In this document: positions 44,987 to 53,328 of the stretch, piece by piece
Numbering within the stretch: the first letter of the stretch is position 1
Layout: each line of letters begins with the position of its first letter
DNA from: Castellaniella sp044508625
GTDB lineage: Bacteria; Pseudomonadota; Gammaproteobacteria; Burkholderiales; Burkholderiaceae_B
Assembly (NCBI GenBank): GCA_044508625.1
Contig: JBIQHJ010000009.1
Span: 1 to 64,000 of the forward strand
Reading direction: 5' to 3'
DNA: 64,000 nucleotides
The notes under the pieces: generated by a model
Database searches by the model: none
What the model was told of the DNA's origin: nothing
Seen by the model: only the letters and a program-made list of their open reading frames with translations
Translations under genes and position numbers: made by a program

Positions 44987-45694
44987 TCATGGGCACCCGG
45001 CCGGACGCGCGTCGCGATCCGAGATGACGTGCTGGACCTGGAACAGCACGTGCGTCGCCGCCTCGCGCTCGCCGGGCGGCAGGGCGCCGAGCGCGGCCTC
45101 GCCCGCGAGACGGGTCGCCCGCTCGTCGAAGCCGTCGATCAGCAGGGCCAGCGACACGGTCCGGTCCGGATCGCCGCGGCTTTCGCGAAAGCGCTTTTCC
45201 TTGGTGGGCTGCTGGCCGTGCCGCGGATCGCCCTCGAGGAGGTGGGCGCCCAGGATGCCGGGCCTTTGCGAAACGGCATCGACCAGGCCGGCGAGCCGTG
45301 ACGCCGGAGGCGCCGTCTTGCCAGTGTCGAAATGGATCGTCGCCAGCCAGCCGCCGACCCCGCGCCCCCGGCTCTCGAGCACCCGGCACACGGTGCGCGA
45401 CGGCACCACATAGGCCGACAGTATCCGCTGGGTCCAGGGCGTGGGATCGTTCAGCCGCGCCAGGTAGGGCGGCGAGACGAACACATCGGTGTCATCGGCC
45501 TCGTACATCATGAAGTACTTCAGGTGCGCGGGCACCTCGTCGACGGCCACCGCCCGCCGGCCCCTCCGGAAACCCGGCACGGCGAGCCGCTCGGGCATGT
45601 GCTCCAGACTGTGCCAGGCGTTGTAGTCCTCCTCGTGTTCCGCGACCACGCCGCCCCAGTTGACGAGGACGCCCGTTCCCAAAAGACCGGCCAT
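44987..45694 (-). CDS. EthD-like / dimeric alpha-beta-barrel domain protein of unknown function
   Basis: This protein of 235 residues seems to contain two dimeric alpha+beta-barrel repeats. The first holds a family-like motif YNAWHSLEHMPERLAVPGF (EthD/DUF-type His and Glu), and a second half from about 115 repeats the pattern weakly. Members of this fold include EthD, muconolactone isomerase and polyketide cyclases, so it may act on a ring-opened or lactone intermediate. The ATG at 45694 follows GGAG with 9-base spacing. It lies 22 bases after the TRAP large permease gene. I do not recognise a closer family. Confidence 0.65.
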   Translation of the reverse strand: MAGLLGTGVLVNWGGVVAEHEEDYNAWHSLEHMPERLAVPGFRRGRRAVAVDEVPAHLKYFMMYEADDTDVFVSPPYLARLNDPTPWTQRILSAYVVPSRTVCRVLESRGRGVGGWLATIHFDTGKTAPPASRLAGLVDAVSQRPGILGAHLLEGDPRHGQQPTKEKRFRESRGDPDRTVSLALLIDGFDERATRLAGEAALGALPPGEREAATHVLFQVQHVISDRDARPAGCP

Positions 45695-45715
45695 AGTTTC
45701 AGACTCCATCAAAGA

Positions 45716-47023
45716 TCAATTGCTGGTCCCCGGCAGCCACATGGCGATCTGGGGGAATGCGATGATGAGCGCGAGCGTCAGGATCATGACCGCAAAGAAC
45801 GGCAGCACGCCCAGGAACACGTCGGCGATCGAGGGCTCCTCGCCCGGCTCGGCCAGGTCGCGCCGCTGCGCATGCAGGATGAACAGATTCATCCCGACCG
45901 GCGGCGATACGATGGCGATCTGCACGAGCATGACCACGATGACGCCGAACCACACCAGGTCGATGCCCAGTGCGTGGAGCATGGGCAGGAAGATCGGGAT
46001 GGTGGTCACCATCATCGACAGTTCCTCCATGAAGGTCCCCAGCAGGATGTAGAGGACGCAGATCATGAGGACGACCTGGAAGGGCGACAGCTCGAGGCCG
46101 ATCACCCAGTTGCTGATCATCGCGGGCAGGCCGAGGAAGGCCAGCACGAATTGCAGGACGAAGGCGCCGATCAGGATGAACATGATCATCGAGGTGGTGC
46201 CCGCGGTGGCGAGGAACGTGTCGCGCAGCATCGCGAGGGAAAGCCGGCGATTCAGGGCGGCGATGGCGAACGCGCCCACCACCCCGAAGGCGGCCGCCTC
46301 GGTCGCCGTGGCGACGCCCGCATAGATGGTGCCGAGCACCAGGCCCATCAGGACGGCGATCGGCAGCAACGCCACCAGGCCGACGAGCTTTTCGCGCCAT
46401 GGCGAGGATGGGGCCTTGGGCGCGACCGATGCGGAGCGCAGGCTCATGAAGCCGATCACCAGCATGAACATGAAGGTCATCACCAGGCCGGGCACGAACC
46501 CGGCGAGGTAGAGCTTGCCGATCGATTCCTCGACCAGGACGCCGTAGATGATCATCACGATGCTGGGCGGAATCAGGATCCCCAGGGTGCCGCCCGCCAC
46601 GATCGAGCCGAGCGATACGCGCTCGTCGTAGCGATACCGCTTGAGGAAGGGCAGCGCCACGCGCCCGATGGTCGCCGCGGTCGCCGCGCTCGAGCCGGAA
46701 ATGCACGAGAACATGGCGCAGGCCGCGATATTGCTGTGCAACAGGCCGCCGGGCAAGGGATTGAGCCATTTCGACAGCACCTCGTACATGCTGTCGGTGA
46801 CGCCCGAGCGCAGCAGGACCTCGCCCATCAGGATGAACAGGGGCAGCGCCACCAGGGTGAACGAGGTCGTGGTGTTCCAGGGGACGTAGCCGAAAACGTC
46901 CCAGATCGGCCGATCGCCGAACAGCGTCACGAGGATCAGGCCCCCGACGCCCATGGAGGCGGCGACGTACACGCCCATGCCGAAAAGAATCGTGAGAATG
47001 GCGACTAGTGCTAGACCGGACAT
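45716..47023 (-). CDS. dctM: TRAP transporter large permease subunit (DctM family)
   Basis: This 435-residue channel subunit of the third TRAP system has conserved 'GSSAATAATIGRVALPFLKRY' (core SSAATAATIGRVALPFLK), 'AGGTLGILIPPSIVMIIYGVL' (ILIPPS core) and C-terminal VSPPVGMNLFILHA. A GAGGA site precedes the ATG; it is 10 bases after dctQ. It is followed by the EthD-like, epimerase and SDR genes on the same strand. Complete. Confidence 0.93.
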   Translation of the reverse strand: MSGLALVAILTILFGMGVYVAASMGVGGLILVTLFGDRPIWDVFGYVPWNTTTSFTLVALPLFILMGEVLLRSGVTDSMYEVLSKWLNPLPGGLLHSNIAACAMFSCISGSSAATAATIGRVALPFLKRYRYDERVSLGSIVAGGTLGILIPPSIVMIIYGVLVEESIGKLYLAGFVPGLVMTFMFMLVIGFMSLRSASVAPKAPSSPWREKLVGLVALLPIAVLMGLVLGTIYAGVATATEAAAFGVVGAFAIAALNRRLSLAMLRDTFLATAGTTSMIMFILIGAFVLQFVLAFLGLPAMISNWVIGLELSPFQVVLMICVLYILLGTFMEELSMMVTTIPIFLPMLHALGIDLVWFGVIVVMLVQIAIVSPPVGMNLFILHAQRRDLAEPGEEPSIADVFLGVLPFFAVMILTLALIIAFPQIAMWLPGTSN

Positions 47024-47033
47024 GGCGTCGTCC

Positions 47034-47612
47034 TCAGATCTCGAATTGCTCGGGCGCGCTGCGCCGCTCGAGGGCGGCGGACCGCTTCAAGGCGGACGGG
47101 TAGATCAGTCCGACCAGGAAGGTGACGGCCCCTTGCAGCGCGAGGATCATGAAGCCCACCGCCATCAGCGATTGCGGGATGCCGATCGGCACTTGCAGCA
47201 CCGAGGTGCTCAGGATCCCGAATTCGAACGACTCCATCGCCATCCGCAAGGAATTGGCCGCCAGGAGGAACGCGAAGACGGTCAGCAGCAGCAGGGCGAT
47301 GCGATCCAGCATCCGCCTCGCGCGCGGGGACACCATGCCGAAGATCAAATCGACGCGCACGTGCTTGTCGATCGTCAGCGTGTAGGCCAGCGTCCAGGTC
47401 ACGGCCAGGCACATCGCGTAGCCCGATATCTCGTCGGTCGCGCCGCTGTAGAAGCCGCCGTATCCGCGGCCCAGGGCGTCGAAGGTGATGAAGAACGCCA
47501 GCACGGCGAGGATGCCGCCACCGATGCAGGCGGTGAGGACGCTGAATCGCTCGGCGGCATCGAGGAGGCGGATCAGCATCGGAGGGCGCGTGGAATCATC
47601 GATGTCCGGCAT
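47034..47612 (-). CDS. dctQ: TRAP transporter small permease subunit (DctQ family)
   Basis: This 192-residue membrane subunit has four hydrophobic segments and KHVRVDLIFGMV, the DctQ hallmark. The start at 47612 (MPDIDDSTRPPM) has GGGAAA upstream; in-frame alternatives at 47627 and 47645 lack a site. The C-terminal tail (SALKRSAALERRSAPEQFEI) is polar and cytoplasmic. It lies 66 bases after the receptor gene. Confidence 0.86.
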   Translation of the reverse strand: MPDIDDSTRPPMLIRLLDAAERFSVLTACIGGGILAVLAFFITFDALGRGYGGFYSGATDEISGYAMCLAVTWTLAYTLTIDKHVRVDLIFGMVSPRARRMLDRIALLLLTVFAFLLAANSLRMAMESFEFGILSTSVLQVPIGIPQSLMAVGFMILALQGAVTFLVGLIYPSALKRSAALERRSAPEQFEI

Positions 47613-47678
47613 CGCGTGCTTTCCCATGGGTCGAGTGGCCGGCATCCGCGCATGGATGCCGGCAGGTTGGCGGGAGAC

Positions 47679-48710
47679 TCAGATCGTGAAGCCGGCGATC
47701 GGCGCGAGGACCTCGTTGAAGTCCCGCTTGGCCTGGTCGCCCGCGCGCTTTGCCCACCGCGCGGCGACCACGTCGCGCGCGATCTTTTGCAGCGGCTCGC
47801 GCCACTCGTCCTTGATCGTCCGCTGGACGACCATGCCACGCCGTTCGGCGGCGGCAAGGCCGTCGCGGTCGTTCTCGGCCCCGGCCTCCCAGCCGCGCTG
47901 GACGAAGGCCGGCGCGATCCCATCGAGGATCCTCTTGAGATCGTCGGGCAGCCGTTCCCAGGACCGGCGGCTGATGACGTTGTATCCCGGCGAGCTGCCG
48001 AAATGGAGGTTGGTCAGGTACTTGCTCACCTCGTAGAGGCGCCCGCCCTCGACCTGGTCCGGCCCGATGATGGCGCCGTCCAGCGTGCCGCGCTCGAGCG
48101 CCGTATAGATGTCCGCGGTCGGGATCGACACCGGCTCGCCGCCCAGCGCGCTCACGTAGTCGGACAGGCTGACCGAGAAGATGCGGATCTTCTTGCCGCG
48201 CAGGCTGTCCAGGCTGTCGATCGGGAATTTCGAGAACAGGAGGACGGAGTTGTAGTTGAAGCTGCCGAACAGGCGGCCGCCGAGCATGCCCTCGTTGTGC
48301 TTCAGGACCTTTTCGCTCCACGCGTCGACGGCCTTGCGGGTCGCCTCGTAGTCGCCGAAGACGCCCGCGAGCTGCGGCGCCTCGATGGCGGGAAACTCGC
48401 CCGCGACGAAGCCCGCGACGATGTCCGAGAAATCGATCAGGTTGGATCGCAGCGCCCGCAGCAATTCCTGTCCGCTGAAGCCGAGCTCGGGCACTGTCGT
48501 GACCTCGAGCTGCAGGCGGCCGTCGCTGCGCTTTGCCACCTCGTCGATGAGCCAGGGCCAGCGGTGCGACCATGACGCGCCATTGCGGTGATTGGCCACG
48601 CATTTCCACGTGGTGCGCTGCTGGGCCAGCGCCGGAAAGGCCAGTTGCGCCGCGAAACCGCATACCGCCGCCCCGCCGAGCGATTTCAGGGCTGTACGTC
48701 TCGTTGTCAT
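47679..48710 (-). CDS. dctP: TRAP transporter periplasmic substrate-binding protein (DctP family)
   Basis: This 343-residue receptor has an N-terminal export signal with a twin-Arg-like start (MTTRRTALKSLGG, then AAVCGFAAQLAFPALAQ). The mature protein follows the DctP pattern, including the 'LRGKKIRIFSVSLSDYVSAL' segment with the conserved Arg, and 'IPTADIYTALERGTLDGAI'. The ATG at 48710 follows AAGGAGA. It is the first gene of the operon that runs to the SDR gene; its promoter region at 48890-48935 contains an operator-like palindrome half. Confidence 0.9.
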   Translation of the reverse strand: MTTRRTALKSLGGAAVCGFAAQLAFPALAQQRTTWKCVANHRNGASWSHRWPWLIDEVAKRSDGRLQLEVTTVPELGFSGQELLRALRSNLIDFSDIVAGFVAGEFPAIEAPQLAGVFGDYEATRKAVDAWSEKVLKHNEGMLGGRLFGSFNYNSVLLFSKFPIDSLDSLRGKKIRIFSVSLSDYVSALGGEPVSIPTADIYTALERGTLDGAIIGPDQVEGGRLYEVSKYLTNLHFGSSPGYNVISRRSWERLPDDLKRILDGIAPAFVQRGWEAGAENDRDGLAAAERRGMVVQRTIKDEWREPLQKIARDVVAARWAKRAGDQAKRDFNEVLAPIAGFTI

Positions 48711-49083
48711 AAGAGTCTCCTTCCTGGAATTCATGAGAAGCCGGGCCCTGGCGGACTCGCGCCGCCCACCCGCTCCAGCTAATTTCTGAACCGTCCGTGC
48801 CGCGGTACGACCGATCAAGGCGGCAAGCGGTATCGCATCCCGGCCACTGCGTCCCGGCCATTCACGGCGACGGCAATCCGCGAAGCGCAACACCATGGCG
48901 GAATCCTACTTAACTGAGGTACGGTATGTCAACAAAATTTTATGGACAGTACTTGAATGCCATCTCGACATCACCATGAATCCATCGTTTTCTGTATCAT
49001 ATACAGACAGTTATGAATATTTTTCAAGCGATCCAAGAGCTGGCTCTCGACCCATGTCCAGTCCTGTACCTCAGTTACCGACG
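48711..49083. promoter_or_regulatory. Divergent promoter/operator region between TRAP operon and GntR regulator
   Basis: This spacer of about 370 bases is rich in palindromes. TAACTGAGGTAC at 48911-48922 reappears inverted as GTACCTCAGTTA at 49066-49077. On the minus strand a TTGACA box (48925-48930) precedes the first copy, which would then lie in the -35/-10 spacer of the TRAP promoter. In the middle is TCTGTATCATATACAGA at 48991-49007. No gene is supported here. Confidence 0.65.
48991..49007. promoter_or_regulatory. Perfect 17-bp palindromic operator candidate
   Basis: TCTGTAT and ATACAGA are perfect 7-bp inverted arms separated by CAT. The length and arm spacing suit a dimeric FadR/GntR-type repressor, and the GntR gene starts about 75 bases downstream. 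Confidence 0.6.
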
Positions 49084-49824
49084 ATGAAGAAAAACATGAA
49101 ACCCATCACGATCGTCCGGCCGAAATCGCTCGCGGCGATCGTCGCCGACCGGCTGCGCGATGCGATCCTCAAGACCGAGCTGTCGCTGGGCGAAATGCTG
49201 TCCGAGGAAAAGATCGCCAGCGCGATGAACGTCAGCCGCACGCCGGTGCGCGAGGCGCTGACCATGCTGCAGTTGCAGGGGCTGATCAACATCATTCCGC
49301 AGCGCGGCAGCTTCGTCTTCAAGCCCGACGCCGCCGACCTGGAGGCCCTCGTCCAGTACCGCCTGATGCTCGAGACACAGGCCGCGCAGCTCGCGATGAA
49401 AGCCAACCCCGTCAAGGCGGCCGCGGCGCTCGGCCGCGTGGTCGCGGCCATGGAGCGCGCCAGCGAGAACGACGACGCTGCCGCCTACACCGAGGCCGAC
49501 AGCAGCTTTCACAACGTTTTTTTCGAGTTCTGTGGCAACCACTACCTCTCGCAGGCCTACGAGATCGCCGGCAGCCGGATCGCGGCCCTGCGGGCGCACC
49601 TGTCGCAGCCGCTCGGCATGCACCGCGGCCGCACCCTGCGCGAGCACATCGAGATCGCGCAGGCCTTCGAACGCGGCGACGCCAGGACGGCGCTGGGCAT
49701 CCTCGAGGTCCACATCGCCAACATGCGCGAAAACTACGGCAAGGCGCTGATCGCCCTGGGCCTCGACGAGGACGAGCCGTCCCCCGCCAGGGGCCGCAGG
49801 GCCGATCGGGGGCGCCAGCGATAG
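49084..49824 (+). CDS. GntR-family transcriptional regulator (FadR/FCD subfamily)
   Basis: This regulator of about 246 residues has an N-terminal winged HTH (VADRLRDAILKTELSLGEML, then MNVSRTPVREAL) and an all-helical FCD effector domain with metal-ligand His residues (SSFHNVFFEFCGN, then REHIEIAQA). Such proteins usually repress adjacent catabolic operons and respond to the substrate or an intermediate. The true start is uncertain: ATGs at 49054, 49084 and 49096 are in frame and none has a strong ribosome site. It is divergent from the third TRAP operon and probably controls it through the palindromes between. Confidence 0.88.
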   Translation: MKKNMKPITIVRPKSLAAIVADRLRDAILKTELSLGEMLSEEKIASAMNVSRTPVREALTMLQLQGLINIIPQRGSFVFKPDAADLEALVQYRLMLETQAAQLAMKANPVKAAAALGRVVAAMERASENDDAAAYTEADSSFHNVFFEFCGNHYLSQAYEIAGSRIAALRAHLSQPLGMHRGRTLREHIEIAQAFERGDARTALGILEVHIANMRENYGKALIALGLDEDEPSPARGRRADRGRQR

Positions 49825-49914
49825 GCCGCCGCATCGTGCCGTCGCCCATGGCGGCGCCGATGCTGCCGATCCGGTGATCCTCCACCCCGCCCGAGGGGAC
49901 GGGTATCGGACGGC

Positions 49915-51111
49915 CTATTCGAACTTGCCCAGCGCGAGCTTCAGGCTGGTGGTCTTGGTGGCGATGATCATGGGCTGCTGGTCCCCGACATCGTCGTATG
50001 CAAACCCATAGGCCAGCCCGCTGGCGCTGTAGTCGTGAAAGTGCTGCGCCCACGCATTGAAGGGAACCCCGGGCTTGTAGTTGTCACTGAGGGGCGGGGT
50101 ATAGCTCCCTCCGGCATCGATATTCAGCTCGGTGGTCGTTGTCCCGATGACGCCGCGATTGAATCCGGCAAGAATGGCTTTGCCGGTATTCCTGAGGTCG
50201 ACCAGCAGGTCGCCGACCTGCGGTACGCCGACACCCGTCATCTGGCCGTCGCAGTCGAGGACATTCTGGGTCGTGAGGTCATCGAAACTGAACTGGGGCC
50301 CTCCGGTTTGCAATGTGTCCTTATAGAAGATCAACGTCTTGTTGTCCGCCTGGGTCCGCCCATAATAAGTCTTTTGAAGCGCGTTGGATGAGCATGTCAC
50401 GCTCAGCCAGTCGCCTTTCCAGTGGAGCAGCGCATCGCTGATCACGGTATCCAGATAGGTGCTGCCCACGACGCTTTCTCCGGTGGCACTCGCGGAGACC
50501 GGAAATCCGTACTGGTCGACCTGCGTCGTATTGATGTACAGCAATCCATCCACGCTGTACGAAAATTCCAGCCAATCATAAAAACAGAGCGCACCCACGC
50601 CGTTGGCCGCAACGACCGGCGTCGTATAGCCATCGACCTTTCCCGCCCCGGAGAGGTCGCCGCCCACCCTGGGCGTGAACGGCAGCAGCGGCTTGCCCAC
50701 CGAAATCCAGATCCGTCCGCTGAACGCGGCATCGCCATTGCCGAAGCCCGGGATATTGGTACTGTCGAAGCTGGACAGATCGGCCACCTCCGTGACACCG
50801 GAGCGATCCAGCGGAATGCTGTAATTGGCCCAGGCATTCGGATAATTCTGGCTATAGGTGGCGCCCGACAGGCCCGTCTGGATCTTCGACGCATCGGTGA
50901 TCGTATTGTCGCCGGTCGACATTTCGACCGGCTTGCGCGACACCGGATCGTAGCGATAGAACACCTGGCCCGGTACTTTGACCAGGCCCGTGATATAGGC
51001 GTAGATAGGAATATTGGCGGGGATTGCCAGGTTTTTTTGATGGGGTGGAGCCGCACAAGGCTCTACCCCATAAACGGGGGATGGGCACACATCAGACACG
51101 GTTGATGACAC
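49915..51111 (-). CDS. GH64-type beta-1,3-glucanase-like protein, possibly truncated at the 5' end
   Basis: This frame of about 398 codons matches the GH64/thaumatin-like glucanase fold in several places: 'SGRIWISVGKPLLPFTPR', FYDWLEFSYSVDGLLYINTT, TQVDQYGFPV and the C-terminal LAYGFAYDDVGDQQPM. GH64 enzymes hydrolyse beta-1,3-glucan. I see no signal peptide; the conserved fold seems to begin near IPIYAYITGL. The first 30 codons use a GTG start without a ribosome site and span a strong hairpin (51042-51069) next to a T7 run, so the real 5' end may be missing. Codon use is visibly less GC-rich than in neighbours. It lies just 3' of tRNA-Val, a typical insertion site, so acquisition by transfer is plausible. 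Confidence 0.65.
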   Translation of the reverse strand: MSSTVSDVCPSPVYGVEPCAAPPHQKNLAIPANIPIYAYITGLVKVPGQVFYRYDPVSRKPVEMSTGDNTITDASKIQTGLSGATYSQNYPNAWANYSIPLDRSGVTEVADLSSFDSTNIPGFGNGDAAFSGRIWISVGKPLLPFTPRVGGDLSGAGKVDGYTTPVVAANGVGALCFYDWLEFSYSVDGLLYINTTQVDQYGFPVSASATGESVVGSTYLDTVISDALLHWKGDWLSVTCSSNALQKTYYGRTQADNKTLIFYKDTLQTGGPQFSFDDLTTQNVLDCDGQMTGVGVPQVGDLLVDLRNTGKAILAGFNRGVIGTTTTELNIDAGGSYTPPLSDNYKPGVPFNAWAQHFHDYSASGLAYGFAYDDVGDQQPMIIATKTTSLKLALGKFE

Positions 51112-51163
51112 AACCGCCTGGCGGCGAATGAGGCCTGAACCGGGGGAGTCGAAGGTGAACTGC

Positions 51164-51238
51164 TGGTGGGCGGTACTGGGTTCGAACCAGTGACCCCTGC
51201 CGTGTGAAGGCAGTGCTCTACCACTGAGCTAACCGCCC
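51164..51238 (-). tRNA. tRNA-Val (anticodon CAC)
   Basis: On the minus strand the 75-base sequence starts GGGCGGTTAGCTCAGTGGTA and ends with an encoded CCA. The acceptor stem (GGGCGGT/ACCGCCC), D-arm, anticodon stem CTGCC/GGCAG with loop TTCACAC, and T-arm (ACTGG TTCGAAC CCAGT) fold normally. The anticodon CAC reads GUG. Confidence 0.95.
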
Positions 51239-51348
51239 CGTCGCGCCTGCCCGGAGGGTGCGAAATGGCTTCGCAAGGGCAAACGGCTGGGAAGGCCGAA
51301 ATTGTACACGATCCCCGCCGATGCTGCAGGCGTGGCCGGCAGGCCGGG

Positions 51349-52086
51349 TCAGGCAGCCGTACGGTCGCTCGCGGCCGCCATCCAGGCGCGCCAGACGCAG
51401 GGCTTGCCGGCCGCCTTGTCCAGGGCGTCCAGGTACGCCTCGTGGGCCTGGACCGAGGCTTCGTCGACCTCGATCACGGGCAGGCCCGAGGCATCGAAGC
51501 CGCCGCCGACGAAACCCGCGCCGCGCCCCTGCCCGGCGTCCTCGTCCTCGCCGTCCATCAGCAGCGAGTCCTGCCCGCGCGTCATGGCCAGCCAGACCTC
51601 GCCGAGCAGCTCGGAGTCCAGCAAGGCGCCGTGCAGGGTGCGATGGGCGTTCGAGATGCCGAAGCGCTCGCACAAGGCATCGAGATTGTTGCGCTTGCCC
51701 GGGAACATCTCGCGCGCCACCAGCAGCGAGTCCGTGATCTTGGCGCACAGCTCGGTGAACGGCGGGTGGCCGGTGCGCGCCAGCTCTGCGTTCAGGAACT
51801 TCACGTCGAAGGCCGCGTTGTGGATGATGATCTCGGCATCGCGCACGAATTCCACCAACTGATCGGCCAGGTCGGCGAAGCGCGGATACTGCGACAGGAA
51901 TTCCGTGGTCAGCCCGTGCACCCGCAAGGCCTCGGGATCGCTGTCGCGCTCGGGATTCATGTACAGGTGCAGGTGGCGGTCGGTGATCCGGCGGTTGCAT
52001 ATCTCGACGCAGGCGAGCTCGACGATGCGATGCCCCTGCTCGGGTTCCAGGCCGGTGGTTTCGGTATCGAGGATGATTTGTCGCAT
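51349..52086 (-). CDS. dnaQ: DNA polymerase III epsilon subunit (proofreading exonuclease)
   Basis: This 245-residue DEDDh 3'-5' exonuclease proofreads for the replicative polymerase. Exo I is LDTETTGLEP (Asp and Glu ligands), Exo II is IIIHNAAFDVKFLN, and Exo III is HRTLHGALLDSELL. The C-terminal part should bind the alpha subunit. The ATG at 52086 starts directly at MRQIILDTET; the open frame further upstream overlaps rnhA and is not coding. The order dnaQ-rnhA-methyltransferase-gloB-mltD is the same as in Escherichia coli, supporting the assignments in this block. Confidence 0.94.
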   Translation of the reverse strand: MRQIILDTETTGLEPEQGHRIVELACVEICNRRITDRHLHLYMNPERDSDPEALRVHGLTTEFLSQYPRFADLADQLVEFVRDAEIIIHNAAFDVKFLNAELARTGHPPFTELCAKITDSLLVAREMFPGKRNNLDALCERFGISNAHRTLHGALLDSELLGEVWLAMTRGQDSLLMDGEDEDAGQGRGAGFVGGGFDASGLPVIEVDEASVQAHEAYLDALDKAAGKPCVWRAWMAAASDRTAA

Positions 52087-52094
52087 GATGGGTT

Positions 52095-52547
52095 TCAGCC
52101 GGCCCGGCGGCGCAGTTCCTCGACCCCGAGGTTGGCCAGCGCGTCGGCGCACTCGTTGCCGGGATCGCCCGCATGGCCCCGGATCCATATCCAGTGTAAT
52201 GCATGCCGCCCTGCCAGCTCGTCGAGCGCCTGCCACAGGTCGGCGTTCTTGACGGGTTTCCTGTCGGCGGTGCGCCAGCCGCGGCGCTTCCAGTCGGGCA
52301 GCCACTGGGTCATGCCCTTCTGGACGTAGGACGAATCCGTGTGCACCGTGACCACGCAGGGGCGCTTGAGCGCCCGCAGGGCCTCGATCACCGCGAGGAG
52401 CTCCATCCGGTTGTTGGTGGTGTTCGGCTCGCCGCCATGCAGCTTTTTTTCATGGGGGCCCTGGCGCAGCAGCGCGCCCCAGCCCCCCGGACCGGGGTTG
52501 CCCTTGCAGGCGCCGTCCGTCCAGATCTGTACCACGGGATCAGCCAT
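52095..52547 (-). CDS. rnhA: Ribonuclease HI
   Basis: This 150-residue enzyme degrades RNA in RNA-DNA hybrids. Catalytic acidic residues are visible in IWTDGACKGNPG (Asp), NNRMELLAV (Glu), VTVHTDSSYVQKG (Asp) and GNECADALAN (Asp), with the loop His in WIRGHAGDPGN. The length is normal. Its 5' end overlaps the 3' end of the methyltransferase gene by 8 bases, and dnaQ follows after 8 bases, consistent with a compact operon. Confidence 0.95.
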   Translation of the reverse strand: MADPVVQIWTDGACKGNPGPGGWGALLRQGPHEKKLHGGEPNTTNNRMELLAVIEALRALKRPCVVTVHTDSSYVQKGMTQWLPDWKRRGWRTADRKPVKNADLWQALDELAGRHALHWIWIRGHAGDPGNECADALANLGVEELRRRAG

Positions 52548-53295
52548 TGCAGCGATTGTCCTCCACCTGATTGGCCACCGGCGCCACCGCGGCGCGGCGC
52601 ACCCGGCGGCGCTTGCTCTTGCGCCACGCGGGGCCGATCAGGCGCATGCCCGCGACCCGCTTGACGGCCGAGATCGCGTAGACGGCGCCGCATGCGGGCC
52701 ACCAGCGGTCTCCGGCATGCTCCATGAAGCGCCAGCGCAGCAGCCAGGTCTGCGATTCGCACAAGGGCGCGTAGCAGCCGAAGCGCCCGCGATCGGCCTC
52801 GAAGGATAACAGCTTGAACCAATCCTTGATACGCGCCGGCGACACCTGCGAGGGCACGGGCACCGGCAGGCGCAGGGCCAGGCCCGGCAGCGACTCGCGC
52901 ACGCCCCACAGGCTGAACGGATTGAAGCCGGTGATCACCACCCTGCCCTCGGGCATCAGGACGCGCTCGACCTCGCGCAGCACGTGGTGCGGGTCGATGC
53001 TCCATTCGAGGGTGTGCGGCAGCACCAGCAGGTCGATGCTCTGGGTGCCGAAGGGCAGTTGCTCGGGTTCGCAGATCAGGCGGCCGCTGCGCGTGCCGTA
53101 CGGCGCCGCCGGGCTGTGGGCCCAGGCCTTGTGCGGCATGCGGTTGGCTTGCAGCAGGTCCCAATGCGGCAGGCCGATTTGTATGGCATGATAGCCGAAC
53201 ACGTTCGCCACCATGGCGTCCACCTGCCGCTGTTCCCAGGCGCGTACGTACAGCCCCGCGGGGGTTTCCAGCCACTCGGCCAGTTCGATCGGCAT
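52540..53295 (-). CDS. Class I SAM-dependent methyltransferase (YafS-like)
   Basis: This 251-residue protein is of the YafS-like methyltransferase family always seen between gloB and rnhA. The motif VVITGFNPFSLWGVRE and the 'LLVLPHTLEWSIDPHHVLRE' segment (core LVLPHTLEWSIDPHHVL) mark the C-terminal part of a methyltransferase_11 fold; the first SAM loop is degenerate, so activity is uncertain. The start at 53295 (MPIELAEW) avoids overlap with the divergent gloB gene; an in-frame ATG at 53340 would overlap it. No clear ribosome site precedes either. Confidence 0.82.
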   Translation of the reverse strand: MPIELAEWLETPAGLYVRAWEQRQVDAMVANVFGYHAIQIGLPHWDLLQANRMPHKAWAHSPAAPYGTRSGRLICEPEQLPFGTQSIDLLVLPHTLEWSIDPHHVLREVERVLMPEGRVVITGFNPFSLWGVRESLPGLALRLPVPVPSQVSPARIKDWFKLLSFEADRGRFGCYAPLCESQTWLLRWRFMEHAGDRWWPACGAVYAISAVKRVAGMRLIGPAWRKSKRRRVRRAAVAPVANQVEDNRCNG

Positions 53296-53328
53296 CGCGC
53301 GGTCCAGCGGCACATTGACTCCTAAGCT

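Noticed and set aside
51042..51069. Strong hairpin considered as the tRNA-Val transcription terminator
   Set aside because: On the minus strand it is followed by an A-run, not a T-run. It would only have a T-run on the wrong side, so it does not fit an intrinsic terminator for the tRNA.
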